NCBI GenBank assembly: GCA_018432615.1
Contig: JAHDSQ010000003.1
Coordinates: 103,729 to 167,728, forward strand
Origin: Clostridia bacterium
GTDB lineage: Bacteria; Bacillota; Peptococcia; DRI-13; SM3-B62
DNA length: 64,000 bases
Direction of reading: 5' to 3'
Notes under the pieces: model-generated
Seen by the model: only the letters and a program-made list of their open reading frames with translations
What the model was told of the DNA's origin: nothing
Database searches by the model: none
Program-made: the position numbers and the translations under genes
In this document: positions 33,583-41,102 of the stretch, piece after piece
How the letters are laid out: each line of letters opens with the position of its first letter
How positions within the stretch are numbered: position 1 is the stretch's first letter

Positions 33583-34782
33583 GTGAGCAATAAAGAGGTA
33601 GTTCTGGTGGGGGCGTGTCGTACTGCCATTGGAAAATTTATGGGTGGCTTAAAAAATGTGCAAGCACGTGAATTGGCTATCACTGCCGGCAAGGAAGCAA
33701 TAAACAGAGCAGGGATCACGCCGGATATGGTTGACGAGATTGTGATGGGACAATTGTATACCGCTATGCAAGGTTCGCTTCCCGCCAGACAGGTGGGAAT
33801 GAGGATTGGTTTACCCCACAGGAGTGGCGCGGTTAGTGTGAACCAGAATTGCGCGTCTGGTATGAGGGCTTTGGAAATCGCTTGCCAGAATATTATGCTG
33901 GGTAAAACCGATATTGGTCTGGTAATTGGGGTGGAGAGCATGACTAATGCACCCTATCTTTTACCGAATGGCCGTATGGGTTACAGAATGAATCAGGGTA
34001 CGATAGAGGATTCCATGATACATGATGGCCTTAATGATGAGCTAGTACCGGGCCATATGGGGTTGACGGCTGAGAACGTCGCTGAAAAATATTCTATAAC
34101 GAGGGAAGAATGTGACGAACTGGCTTTGATAAGTCACAACAGAGCGGCGAAAGCCATCGATGAGGGTAGATTTAAAAGAGAGATCGTGCCTGTAGAAATA
34201 GTATCAAGAAAGGAAACAGTTATTTTTGATACCGACGAACACCCGATAAGGGGAGCGAATAAGGAGTCCATGAGCAAACTTCGTCCTGCTTTTAAAAAGG
34301 ATGGTGTAGTGACAGCCGCCAATGCGTCAGGTATAAATGACGGTGCTGCCGCAGTTGTTGTAATGTCTGCAGACAAAGCAAAAGAGCTGGGAATAAAACC
34401 TCTTATGAAGTTGATCGAGATTTGTACTGCAGGTGTAGATCCGACGTATATGGGGCTGGGACCGGCTGAGGCAATTCCCAAGTGTTTGGATAGAGCCGGT
34501 ATAAAGTATGAGGATGTAGAATATTGGGAAATAAACGAAGCTTTTGCTGCTCAATGGTTAGGGGTAGGTCGGAAACTGAAAGAGGATTACGGTTATGAAA
34601 TAGACATGGAAAAGATCAATCACAACGGTTCAGGGATAGCGTTGGGACATCCCGTGGGGTGCACAGGATTAAGGATTATAGTTACTTTATATTATGAAAT
34701 GGAAAGGCTTGGTCTGAGTCTGGGAGCCGCCTCATTGTGTGTCGGTGGCGGACCTGCCATGGCTTCGTTATGGAAGAGATAG
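33583..34782 (+). CDS. Acetyl-CoA acetyltransferase (thiolase)
   Basis: Interconverts two acetyl-CoA with acetoacetyl-CoA. 399 residues from GTG 33583, which has GGGGGG six bases upstream (an ATG at 33553 overlaps the previous stop and lacks a site). The nucleophile Cys is in NQNCASGMRALE (about 86-97), the NEAFAAQW motif, the catalytic His in NHNGSGIALGHPVGCTG, and the second Cys in SLCVGGGPAM are all intact. Part of the acyl-CoA cluster. Confidence 0.93.
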   Translation: MSNKEVVLVGACRTAIGKFMGGLKNVQARELAITAGKEAINRAGITPDMVDEIVMGQLYTAMQGSLPARQVGMRIGLPHRSGAVSVNQNCASGMRALEIACQNIMLGKTDIGLVIGVESMTNAPYLLPNGRMGYRMNQGTIEDSMIHDGLNDELVPGHMGLTAENVAEKYSITREECDELALISHNRAAKAIDEGRFKREIVPVEIVSRKETVIFDTDEHPIRGANKESMSKLRPAFKKDGVVTAANASGINDGAAAVVVMSADKAKELGIKPLMKLIEICTAGVDPTYMGLGPAEAIPKCLDRAGIKYEDVEYWEINEAFAAQWLGVGRKLKEDYGYEIDMEKINHNGSGIALGHPVGCTGLRIIVTLYYEMERLGLSLGAASLCVGGGPAMASLWKR

Positions 34783-34802
34783 ACTTAGAGGAGGAATACT
34801 GA

Positions 34803-35639
34803 ATGAAAAAGGTGATGGTTGTTGGGGCTGGAACAATGGGGGCAGGAATAGCCCAGGTAGCAGCCCAGTCAGGATATGAAGTGGTATTTCGTTCCGGTAG
34901 TGCTGCAAATAAAGGCCGGGATGCGGTGGAAAAAAACCTTGCCCGCCTTGTGGAAAAAGGCAAGATGATACAAGAAGAAGCCGATTCTATCTTGAAAAGA
35001 ATTCAGGGAACGACTGATTATGCAGATGGCAGGGATGCTGATTTAGTTATTGAAACTACGATTGAGGATATGGAAGTTAAAAAGAAATTATTCAAAGAGT
35101 TGGATGAAATTATGAGGCCTGAAGCTATTTTTGTTTCAAACACCTCGAGTCTCAGTATAACCGGGATGGCGGCTGTTACAAAAAGACCGGAGAAGGTCAT
35201 TGGGATGCACTTTTTCAATCCGGTTCCTATTATGAAGCTTGTGGAAGTCATCAAGGGAGCCCGTACTTCGGATGAGACATATAATGTATCTTGCGTTTTT
35301 GCTGAGAAGATGGGAAAAACCCCAATTAAGGTTGAAGAGACACCAGGGTTTGCTGTAAACAGAATGCTGGTTCCGATGATTAATGAGGCAGCCTTCCTTT
35401 TGATGGAAGGTGTGGCCAGCCCGGAAGATATTGATACCGGGATGAAGCTTGGGGCAAGTCATCCTATTGGGCCCTTGGCGCTTGCGGATATGATAGGGGT
35501 TGATGTTTGTTTAGCGGTAATGGAAGTACTGTACAGTGAATTTGGTGACAGTAAATACAGACCGTGCCCTCTGATGACAAAAATGGTTAGAGCAGGTTAT
35601 CTTGGCAGGAAAACAAAAAGAGGGTTTTTTCAGTATTAG
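34803..35639 (+). CDS. hbd: 3-hydroxybutyryl-CoA dehydrogenase
   Basis: 278 residues, full length for the clostridial enzyme. It interconverts 3-hydroxybutyryl-CoA and acetoacetyl-CoA. The dinucleotide loop is GAGTMGAGIAQ (8-18); catalytic residues lie in SNTSSLSIT, GMHFFNPVPIMKLVEVI (His) and PGFAVNRMLVPMINEA (Asn). At the end of strand beta-2 the sequence is FRSGSAANKG, with Ser where the NAD-reading Asp usually stands. GAGGAGGAA precedes the ATG, 20 bases after thiolase. Confidence 0.93.
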   Translation: MKKVMVVGAGTMGAGIAQVAAQSGYEVVFRSGSAANKGRDAVEKNLARLVEKGKMIQEEADSILKRIQGTTDYADGRDADLVIETTIEDMEVKKKLFKELDEIMRPEAIFVSNTSSLSITGMAAVTKRPEKVIGMHFFNPVPIMKLVEVIKGARTSDETYNVSCVFAEKMGKTPIKVEETPGFAVNRMLVPMINEAAFLLMEGVASPEDIDTGMKLGASHPIGPLALADMIGVDVCLAVMEVLYSEFGDSKYRPCPLMTKMVRAGYLGRKTKRGFFQY

Positions 35640-35674
35640 AGTTATTGAACATTAAACCGGCAGCAACGGCATCA

Positions 35675-35720
35675 GTCGGCGTAATACTACCATCTTATTA
35701 TGTGGTAATATTACGCCGGC
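35675..35720. repeat. 18-bp imperfect inverted repeat between hbd and crotonase
   Basis: GTCGGCGTAATACTACCA (35675-35692) pairs with TGGTAATATTACGCCGGC (35703-35720), with G-T or single mismatches, and is followed by TTTAG. It may be an attenuating or terminating hairpin within the operon. Confidence 0.7.
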
Positions 35721-35764
35721 TTTAGTCAAATAGAATGAGAAAACATTTTGGAAGGGTGAGAAAA

Positions 35765-36535
35765 ATGAGATTGCTTGAGTACACTAAAGAGGAAGGTATA
35801 GGTATAATTACTATTAACAGACCAGAAATGCTTAATGCTATAGATTCTCAGTTGCTTGATGAACTCTCTGACTTGCTTGACGAAATAAAGGTTCAAGAAG
35901 AAACCAGGGTCGTTATCATTACAGGGAAAGGAAAGGCTTTTGTAGCGGGGGGAGACATTGCTGCCATGCAGTCGATGAATAGCAGTGAAGGCTATCAATT
36001 TGGGTGCAGGGGTCAGGAGGTATATGCTAAGCTTGAGAAGCTGCCACAGCCTGTTATCGCGGCAGTGAATGGCTATGCCCTCGGTGGTGGCTGTGAAATG
36101 GCAATGGCGTGTGATATTAGGCTAGCCTCGGTAAAAGCGAAGTTTGGCATGCCTGAGGTATCCTTGGGAATAATTCCCGGGTTTGGAGGAACGCAAAGAC
36201 TTCCTCGCCTTGTTGGAAAAGGTAGGGCTCTTGAGCTTCTTTTGAGCGGGAGACCGATCAATGCCGAAGAAGCTGCACAAATCGGATTAGTTGAAAAAGT
36301 TGTGGAGGGTGATGTTTTAGATTCTGCAAAGGAATTGGCAAAAGAGATTCTAAAAAAAGGCCCCTTGTCAATACGTTATATTAAATCTGTTGTTCAATAT
36401 GGATTGGAAGTTGAAAAGAATGCTGCTATTGCCAGCGAAGCAAGTTTATTGGGGCTATGTTTTGCTTCAGAAGATCAAAAAGAGGGGATGCGGGCTTTTT
36501 TGGAGAAGAGAAAGGCACAGTTTAAAGGAATTTGA
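35765..36535 (+). CDS. Enoyl-CoA hydratase (crotonase)
   Basis: 256 residues from ATG 35765, behind GGAAGGGTGAG. It hydrates crotonyl-CoA to 3-hydroxybutyryl-CoA. The oxyanion hole is in KAFVAGGDIAAM, the first catalytic Glu in NGYALGGGCEMAMACD and the second in MPEVSLGIIPGFGGTQRL. It closes the set dehydratase, crotonase, dehydrogenase, thiolase, although separated from hbd by a hairpin. Confidence 0.93.
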   Translation: MRLLEYTKEEGIGIITINRPEMLNAIDSQLLDELSDLLDEIKVQEETRVVIITGKGKAFVAGGDIAAMQSMNSSEGYQFGCRGQEVYAKLEKLPQPVIAAVNGYALGGGCEMAMACDIRLASVKAKFGMPEVSLGIIPGFGGTQRLPRLVGKGRALELLLSGRPINAEEAAQIGLVEKVVEGDVLDSAKELAKEILKKGPLSIRYIKSVVQYGLEVEKNAAIASEASLLGLCFASEDQKEGMRAFLEKRKAQFKGI

Positions 36536-36560
36536 AAAAACATAGTATCAAGGGGATGGC

Positions 36561-36569
36561 TGTTATAAT
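36561..36569 (+). promoter_or_regulatory. Extended -10 promoter
   Basis: TG-T-TATAAT (36561-36569), an extended -10 without a clear -35, 30 bases before the next start codon. It would start a new unit after the crotonase gene. Confidence 0.55.
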
Positions 36570-36598
36570 GATATTAGCTGAGGGGAGGCTTAGAGTTC

Positions 36599-37150
36599 AT
36601 GCATCGAAAGAATTATGATATACTAAAGGAGTTAAAAAAAGATAATTTTCAAAAACTGTATGATTTGGGTTATTCTTATGAAAGAACCCATTATGGATGC
36701 GCTCAATGTACGATAGGACCTTTTGTGGAAGTGTTAGGAGTCAGTGAAGACTTGTTTTCGGCTTCTTCGGCATTGGCAGCCGGTATAGCACAAAAAGGTG
36801 ATGCTTGCGGCGCTTATGTAGGCGGTGTAATGATTATAGGGTACTTATTTGGCAGAACGTTTCAGGATTTGCAGGGCGATCACGATGAGGCGGTCGAAAA
36901 GTTTAGATACAATTGTGAGATAGCCCGTAGACTGAGAGAAAAATTCATTGATGAGTTTAGTTCGATAAATTGCAGAAATGTTCAGTGTAAAGTTTTCGGA
37001 AGGTCATTTGATATTACCGATAGAGAAAAGGATTATCCGGAATTTATTGCCCAGGGGGCCCATACCACAAAATGTCCCGATGTAGTAGGCAAAGCCTGTC
37101 GTATGATAGCACAGGTGCTATTGGAGGAATATGAAGGCAGATTCAAATAG
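36599..37150 (+). CDS. C_GCAxxG_C_C family protein
   Basis: 183 residues with the Cys pattern of the C_GCAxxG_C_C family (TIGR01909-like): YGCAQC near 33-38, GDACGAYVGG (about 68-77), then NCRNVQCK (about 124-131) and TKCPDVVGKAC. These are thought to bind a metal or redox cofactor; function is not established. GGGGAGG precedes the ATG. In Firmicutes they often sit with redox enzymes; here next to molybdenum-hydroxylase accessory genes. Confidence 0.82.
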   Translation: MHRKNYDILKELKKDNFQKLYDLGYSYERTHYGCAQCTIGPFVEVLGVSEDLFSASSALAAGIAQKGDACGAYVGGVMIIGYLFGRTFQDLQGDHDEAVEKFRYNCEIARRLREKFIDEFSSINCRNVQCKVFGRSFDITDREKDYPEFIAQGAHTTKCPDVVGKACRMIAQVLLEEYEGRFK

Positions 37151-37200
37151 ATGTTAATGATATACCGGGATTGGTGGTCTTTGTTCAGGAGTTGATTGTT

Positions 37201-37950
37201 ATGCAGCTTTGTGAAGCAATTGGCGTAGATGAGGGTATCATTACTTGTGTTGGGGCAGGAGGAAAGACTTCATTAGTAAAATCACTGGGTGTTGAATGGC
37301 AGAAAAGGAAGTTGCCTTTTCTCCTGACTACCACCACAAAGATGTTTTTAGATGAAGTAGTTGATTTCGTGCCCGTTATTTGTGACCAATACAGTCGTGG
37401 AATCGGCTATACAAACAAGTATCTGCGAGAGTATGGGTGTGCAGGTTTGTTTAAGAATCTTCAAAAGGCGAAGGTGGGGGGTATACCTCCGGAATGGGTA
37501 GATGAAATATATGACAGCGGACTTGTGCAAAGGATAATTGTCGAAGGGGACGGAGCTAATCGCAAGATTATTAAAGCTCCTAAGGATTACGAACCGGTTA
37601 TACCGTCAAAATGCAGTACGGTAATTGGCGTGTTAGCATTGAAATCAATAGGACAGTCTTTTGATTCCTCTATTGTGCACCGACTTGAGATAGTTGCCGA
37701 TCTATTGAATAAAAAGATCGGGGAGCCAATCAAGGCGGAGGATTTGGCTGCTCTGGCAGTGGATGAGAGAGGTATATTTAAGAATTATCAGGGCAGGAAA
37801 ATCCTGCTTCTGGCTGCAGGGACAAATGAAGATCTTGAAATTGCGGACGAGGTAATAAAAGATATAAAGATAAAAGGAAGCGGAATATCTTCGTTTGTGG
37901 TAACTTCAGGGTATGGAAAGGCTATGAAGCCTGTTAAAGTGGTTTCTTAG
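37201..37950 (+). CDS. yqeC: YqeC-like accessory protein of selenium-dependent molybdenum hydroxylases
   Basis: 249 residues from ATG 37201 (TTCAGGAG upstream). The P-loop-like VGAGGKTSLVK lies at about 17-27, followed by LLTTTTKMF and VEGDGANRKIIKAPKDYEPVIP. These match YqeC, a protein linked by gene context to selenium-dependent xanthine dehydrogenase-type enzymes. Its biochemical role is not settled. The mocA-like gene follows within 40 bases. Confidence 0.85.
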   Translation: MQLCEAIGVDEGIITCVGAGGKTSLVKSLGVEWQKRKLPFLLTTTTKMFLDEVVDFVPVICDQYSRGIGYTNKYLREYGCAGLFKNLQKAKVGGIPPEWVDEIYDSGLVQRIIVEGDGANRKIIKAPKDYEPVIPSKCSTVIGVLALKSIGQSFDSSIVHRLEIVADLLNKKIGEPIKAEDLAALAVDERGIFKNYQGRKILLLAAGTNEDLEIADEVIKDIKIKGSGISSFVVTSGYGKAMKPVKVVS

Positions 37951-37988
37951 TGCGGATAGTTGTGCGTCAATATATCAAGGAGGCAACT

Positions 37989-38597
37989 ATGAAAAGAGTT
38001 GTTGCCGTGGTCCTAGCGGCAGGGCTTTCGAGTAGGATGAAACAGAATAAGTTGCTTATGAAGCTGGGGGATAAATCGATTATCCGGCTGGTTTTAGAAT
38101 GCATCGGGAAATCAAAGGTTGATGAGATTATCGCCGTTGTTGGACATGAGAAAGAAAAGATTGTCAGGGAAATAAGCGATTGCGGAGTAACAATATTGGA
38201 CAACCCTGATTACCAACGAGGTATGAGTACTTCTTTGAAGACCGCTGTTGAGTGCCTGGCGAAGAGAAAAGATGTTGGCGCTTTGTTGATATTTACGGGT
38301 GATATGCCATTTATTAGAGAGGAAACGATTAATAGGGTTATAGCCGGATACAACAAAACAAATGCATGTATTGTTGTTCCAAGGTATCAGGGAAGGAGAG
38401 GACACCCTGTTTTACTTGACTGCGAATTGTTTTTTGAGTTGTTGACAGTGAAAGGTGATACTGGAGCGAGGGTTGTTTTGCAAAACCACTGGGATGAAAT
38501 AGAATGGATTGAAGTGGAAGATTACGGTATCCACTTAGACATTGATAATCAAGAAACTTATGAGCGAGTACGAGAAAATTATATTGAGGGTCAATGA
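37989..38597 (+). CDS. MobA/MocA-like molybdenum cofactor nucleotidyltransferase
   Basis: 202 residues from ATG 37989, behind AAGGAGG. The nucleotidyltransferase signature LAAGLSSRMKQNKLL (about 8-22) is followed by GDMPFI (Mg-binding Asp, about 99) and GRRGHPVLL. MocA attaches CMP to molybdopterin for xanthine dehydrogenase-type enzymes; MobA attaches GMP. Context with yqeC favours the MocA role. Confidence 0.86.
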   Translation: MKRVVAVVLAAGLSSRMKQNKLLMKLGDKSIIRLVLECIGKSKVDEIIAVVGHEKEKIVREISDCGVTILDNPDYQRGMSTSLKTAVECLAKRKDVGALLIFTGDMPFIREETINRVIAGYNKTNACIVVPRYQGRRGHPVLLDCELFFELLTVKGDTGARVVLQNHWDEIEWIEVEDYGIHLDIDNQETYERVRENYIEGQ

Positions 38598-38622
38598 TAA
38601 ACTCTGGATGATGGCTACCTGT

Positions 38623-38651
38623 CTTGTGGCTTTATTCTAATGATAGTATAA
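38623..38651 (+). promoter_or_regulatory. Promoter for chromate transporter pair
   Basis: TTGTGG (38623-38628), 17-bp spacer, perfect TATAAT (38646-38651), 60 bases before the first start codon. Confidence 0.55.
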
Positions 38652-38710
38652 TGACAAGTGGAGAGAATGAGAGAAGAGAGCAGATTATTCTTGAAAGGTA
38701 GGCAATAATT

Positions 38711-39280
38711 GTGACATACAGCATAAAGACAATGTCTTCTCTTTTTTTTATCTTTTTGAAGCTGGCGATAGCTACTTTCGGCGGCGGAATGGCAATGGTC
38801 CCTATATTAAAGCGGGAGGCAGTGGAAACCCACAACTGGTTGAGTGAAGAGCAGTTTGTTGAAATGATGGTGGTAACTCAATCTGCGCCGGGAGTTATAG
38901 CGATAAAGTTTGCGGTGTATTTAGGTTATAGGGCCGCGGGGTTAGGCGGTGTATTTTTTGCCTTGTTGGGACTGAGTATCCCTTCGGTTTTTATTATGAC
39001 TTTTCTTGCCGCACTGATAAGTTCCGGACAGGGGATGGAAACTGTAGATAAGTTTTTCTTTGGCGTTCGTCCCACCGTTGTGGCGTTGATTCTCGGTGTG
39101 GGTTTAAACATGGGCAGGAATAGCTTGAAATCGTTTTTTGATTTTGCGCTCTTCCTTTTTTGTTTGGTGCTGTTGGTGTTTTTTTCATGTCACCCTCTCT
39201 TAGTAATCCTTATTGGGGCATTGGCCGGAATAGCAAAGAATAAGTTAGGGCCCCAAGCTGATAAGGAGGTTGCTCCATGA
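38711..39280 (+). CDS. chrA: Chromate transporter family, N-terminal half-size protein
   Basis: 189 residues, a short-chain CHR protein. The CHR motif region reads LKLAIATFGGGMAMVPIL (about 15-32), then SEEQFVEMMVVTQSAPGV. About five to six membrane helices. CHR half proteins work as pairs with antiparallel topology and export chromate or related anions; the true substrate here is unknown. Start is GTG with GAAAGGTAGG upstream. Overlaps the partner gene by 4 bases (ATGA). Confidence 0.88.
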   Translation: MTYSIKTMSSLFFIFLKLAIATFGGGMAMVPILKREAVETHNWLSEEQFVEMMVVTQSAPGVIAIKFAVYLGYRAAGLGGVFFALLGLSIPSVFIMTFLAALISSGQGMETVDKFFFGVRPTVVALILGVGLNMGRNSLKSFFDFALFLFCLVLLVFFSCHPLLVILIGALAGIAKNKLGPQADKEVAP

Positions 39281-39789
39281 TTATCAAAACCTTCCTGCTT
39301 TTTTTTTACATCGGGGTATTTAGCTTTGGTGGTTTTTACGCCTCCTTACCTTTGGTCAGGCATGAATTTGTAGATAAGCTTGGTTTTCTTACCGTGAGTC
39401 AGTTCACGGATATTATTTTGATAACAGGAATGGCACCGGGAGCCGCAGGTATAAATGCGGCCACATATATCGGTTATAAACTAGCGGGTATTTTGGGTTC
39501 TTTTGCTGCCGTACTGGGTATTGCATTACCGACAGTTATACTGCTGATACCGCTGATGGGCTTGGTGGTGAAGTATAGAGAAAAACCTGTTGTTAAGGCA
39601 GCGTTTTGTGGACTTGCCCCGGCGGTGGTAGCTTTAGTGGTGGGCACAGCCGTCACGCTGGGTAAGGATACGTTGGTTGATATAAAAAGCGTAATTATTG
39701 CCGTTATTGCCTTGGCGCTGATGCGGTATACGAAATTACATCCGCTGTACATCATTTTCGGCTTTGGAATAGTGGGGCTTCTGCTATGA
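39277..39789 (+). CDS. chrA: Chromate transporter family, second half-size protein
   Basis: 170 residues, the partner CHR protein: FYIGVFSFGGFYASLPLV (about 9-26) and ILITGMAPGAAGINAATYIGY. It begins inside the stop of the first half (ATGA), so the two are translationally coupled and probably form a heterodimer. It ends 20 bases before a strong bidirectional terminator. Confidence 0.88.
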   Translation: MIIKTFLLFFYIGVFSFGGFYASLPLVRHEFVDKLGFLTVSQFTDIILITGMAPGAAGINAATYIGYKLAGILGSFAAVLGIALPTVILLIPLMGLVVKYREKPVVKAAFCGLAPAVVALVVGTAVTLGKDTLVDIKSVIIAVIALALMRYTKLHPLYIIFGFGIVGLLL

Positions 39790-39808
39790 AAAGGAACAAG
39801 AGAACTGA

Positions 39809-39861
39809 GAAGAACCCCACCCAACAGGAATCTTTGATTGCGTTGTTGGGTGGGGTTCTTC
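39809..39861. terminator. Bidirectional terminator, member of a repeat family
   Basis: GAAGAACCCCACCCAACA (39809-39826) pairs perfectly with TGTTGGGTGGGGTTCTTC (39844-39861). The loop carries AATCTTTGATTGCG, shared with the hairpin at 4115-4163. It separates two convergent genes. Confidence 0.85.
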
Positions 39862-39864
39862 CTT

Positions 39865-40038
39865 TCAACGCCGCGTAGTAGGCCTGAAATTGTCCAAAAC
39901 ACCCAAAACTACGTGCGCTAATCCAAAACCAGCAATTCCGGCACCTACGCTTCCGCCGATAACTGCCCCAACCCCAGTGACTGCAGCTCCGAGTCCAGTG
40001 ACAATATAACCGGTCTTATTTTTATTCATATCTGTCAT
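39865..40038 (-). CDS. Short Gly-rich hydrophobic peptide (57 aa)
   Basis: AGGAGGTGAA directly precedes an ATG on the minus strand. The product starts with a charged MTDMNKNK, then one long hydrophobic Gly/Ala/Val-rich stretch (about 10-48, with GLGAAVTGVGAVIGGSV and GAGIAGFGLA), and ends in a basic FRPTTRR. This looks like a single- or hairpin-membrane peptide with glycine-zipper spacing, as in small holin-like, toxin-like or bacteriocin-type peptides. I cannot assign a family. It ends four bases from a strong terminator, which supports it as a real gene. Confidence 0.7.
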   Translation of the reverse strand: MTDMNKNKTGYIVTGLGAAVTGVGAVIGGSVGAGIAGFGLAHVVLGVLDNFRPTTRR

Positions 40039-40153
40039 TTCACCTCCTGATAATAGTATTTCTAAGGAAGCCGCATTAAATACCGTATTGTTAAGGCCTT
40101 TTGCCGGTAATAAGATTATCTTGCTTTGGTAAATATAATAGCGGGGTGATCAA

Positions 40154-41014
40154 ATGAAAAAAATAAGAATGCTTCTCTTGCCTATACTAGTAATAGGATT
40201 AGCGGTTCTTTTCATGTACCAGGGTGGTTATGAATTAAAGCTTGTGCCAAACGAACCGGAATTGAGGCCGAAAAACGTTCAACCGGACCCAAAAGAAAGG
40301 ACGACTGAATTCGCGTTGGCCGGTGGTTCGGAAAGGGAAAACCGTGGTTTTCCTCAGCGCGAAATTCTTGACCTTGCTGCTCAATTCCCGGGCCTTTTTT
40401 ATCGCGAAGGGCCGACTGATGTGAGAAAGATTGCCTTGACCTTTGATGACGGTCCTGATGCCACGTATACTCCGCAAATTCTTGATATATTAAAAGAGCA
40501 CAAAATAAAGGCTACTTTCTTTCTGATAGGAAGCCGTGTGGGTCTGTTCCCAGAGGTGGTGGAAAGAATGAAAAAAGAAGGTCACATCATAGGAAATCAT
40601 AGTATGACTCACGCAAACATTATCAAACTGGAGAATAAAGAGGCCAGGCAAGAAGTGTTGGAGGCAGAGAAAGAGATGCGGTCTTTCCTGGATTATCGTC
40701 CTGCCCTTTTCCGTTCTCCTTATGGTTCCCTGGATGCTGAGAAAATAGAGGTAATTGAAGACTTGGGATACAAAATAATCGCCTGGAATGTGGATTCTTT
40801 GGATTGGAAAAGCTTAACGGCCGAACAGGTTAAAACTAATATACTTGAGAATGTGAGGGCGGGTAGTATAATTCTACAGCATTCAGCCGGTAGCGAGAAG
40901 GAGGATCTCACAGGCTCGGTTGCGGCCTTGTCTGATATAATTGTTGTCTTAAAAAATGAAGGTTATCAGTTTGTGACTGTACCTGAGCTTTTGGATATAC
41001 CATATAAACAGTAA
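40154..41014 (+). CDS. Membrane-anchored polysaccharide deacetylase (PdaA/PdaB-like)
   Basis: 286 residues: an N-terminal anchor helix (about 5-22), a linker, then a NodB domain from about 95. The catalytic base and metal site are in ALTFDDGPDATYTPQIL (Asp-Asp), the His pair in GNHSMTHANI, and the RSPYGSLD motif and LQHSAG end the fold. Such enzymes remove acetyl groups from peptidoglycan or chitin-like chains, often in sporulation. GGGGTGAT precedes the ATG. Confidence 0.9.
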   Translation: MKKIRMLLLPILVIGLAVLFMYQGGYELKLVPNEPELRPKNVQPDPKERTTEFALAGGSERENRGFPQREILDLAAQFPGLFYREGPTDVRKIALTFDDGPDATYTPQILDILKEHKIKATFFLIGSRVGLFPEVVERMKKEGHIIGNHSMTHANIIKLENKEARQEVLEAEKEMRSFLDYRPALFRSPYGSLDAEKIEVIEDLGYKIIAWNVDSLDWKSLTAEQVKTNILENVRAGSIILQHSAGSEKEDLTGSVAALSDIIVVLKNEGYQFVTVPELLDIPYKQ

Positions 41015-41019
41015 ACACT

Positions 41020-41047
41020 TTGTTATTAACGAGTGGTGTGCTAAAAT
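41020..41047 (+). promoter_or_regulatory. Probable promoter for thrC
   Basis: TTGTTA (41020-41025), 16-bp spacer, TAAAAT (41042-41047), 56 bases before the ATG. Confidence 0.5.
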
Positions 41048-41102
41048 GATAAAGTAAAATCTGATTTATAAAGATAATAAGCAAAAAAGAGGAGAAAAAG
41101 CT

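Noticed and set aside
33441..33941. A 166-codon minus-strand frame over the thiolase start
   Set aside because: It is antisense to a well-supported thiolase and its upstream neighbour and lacks a start signal.
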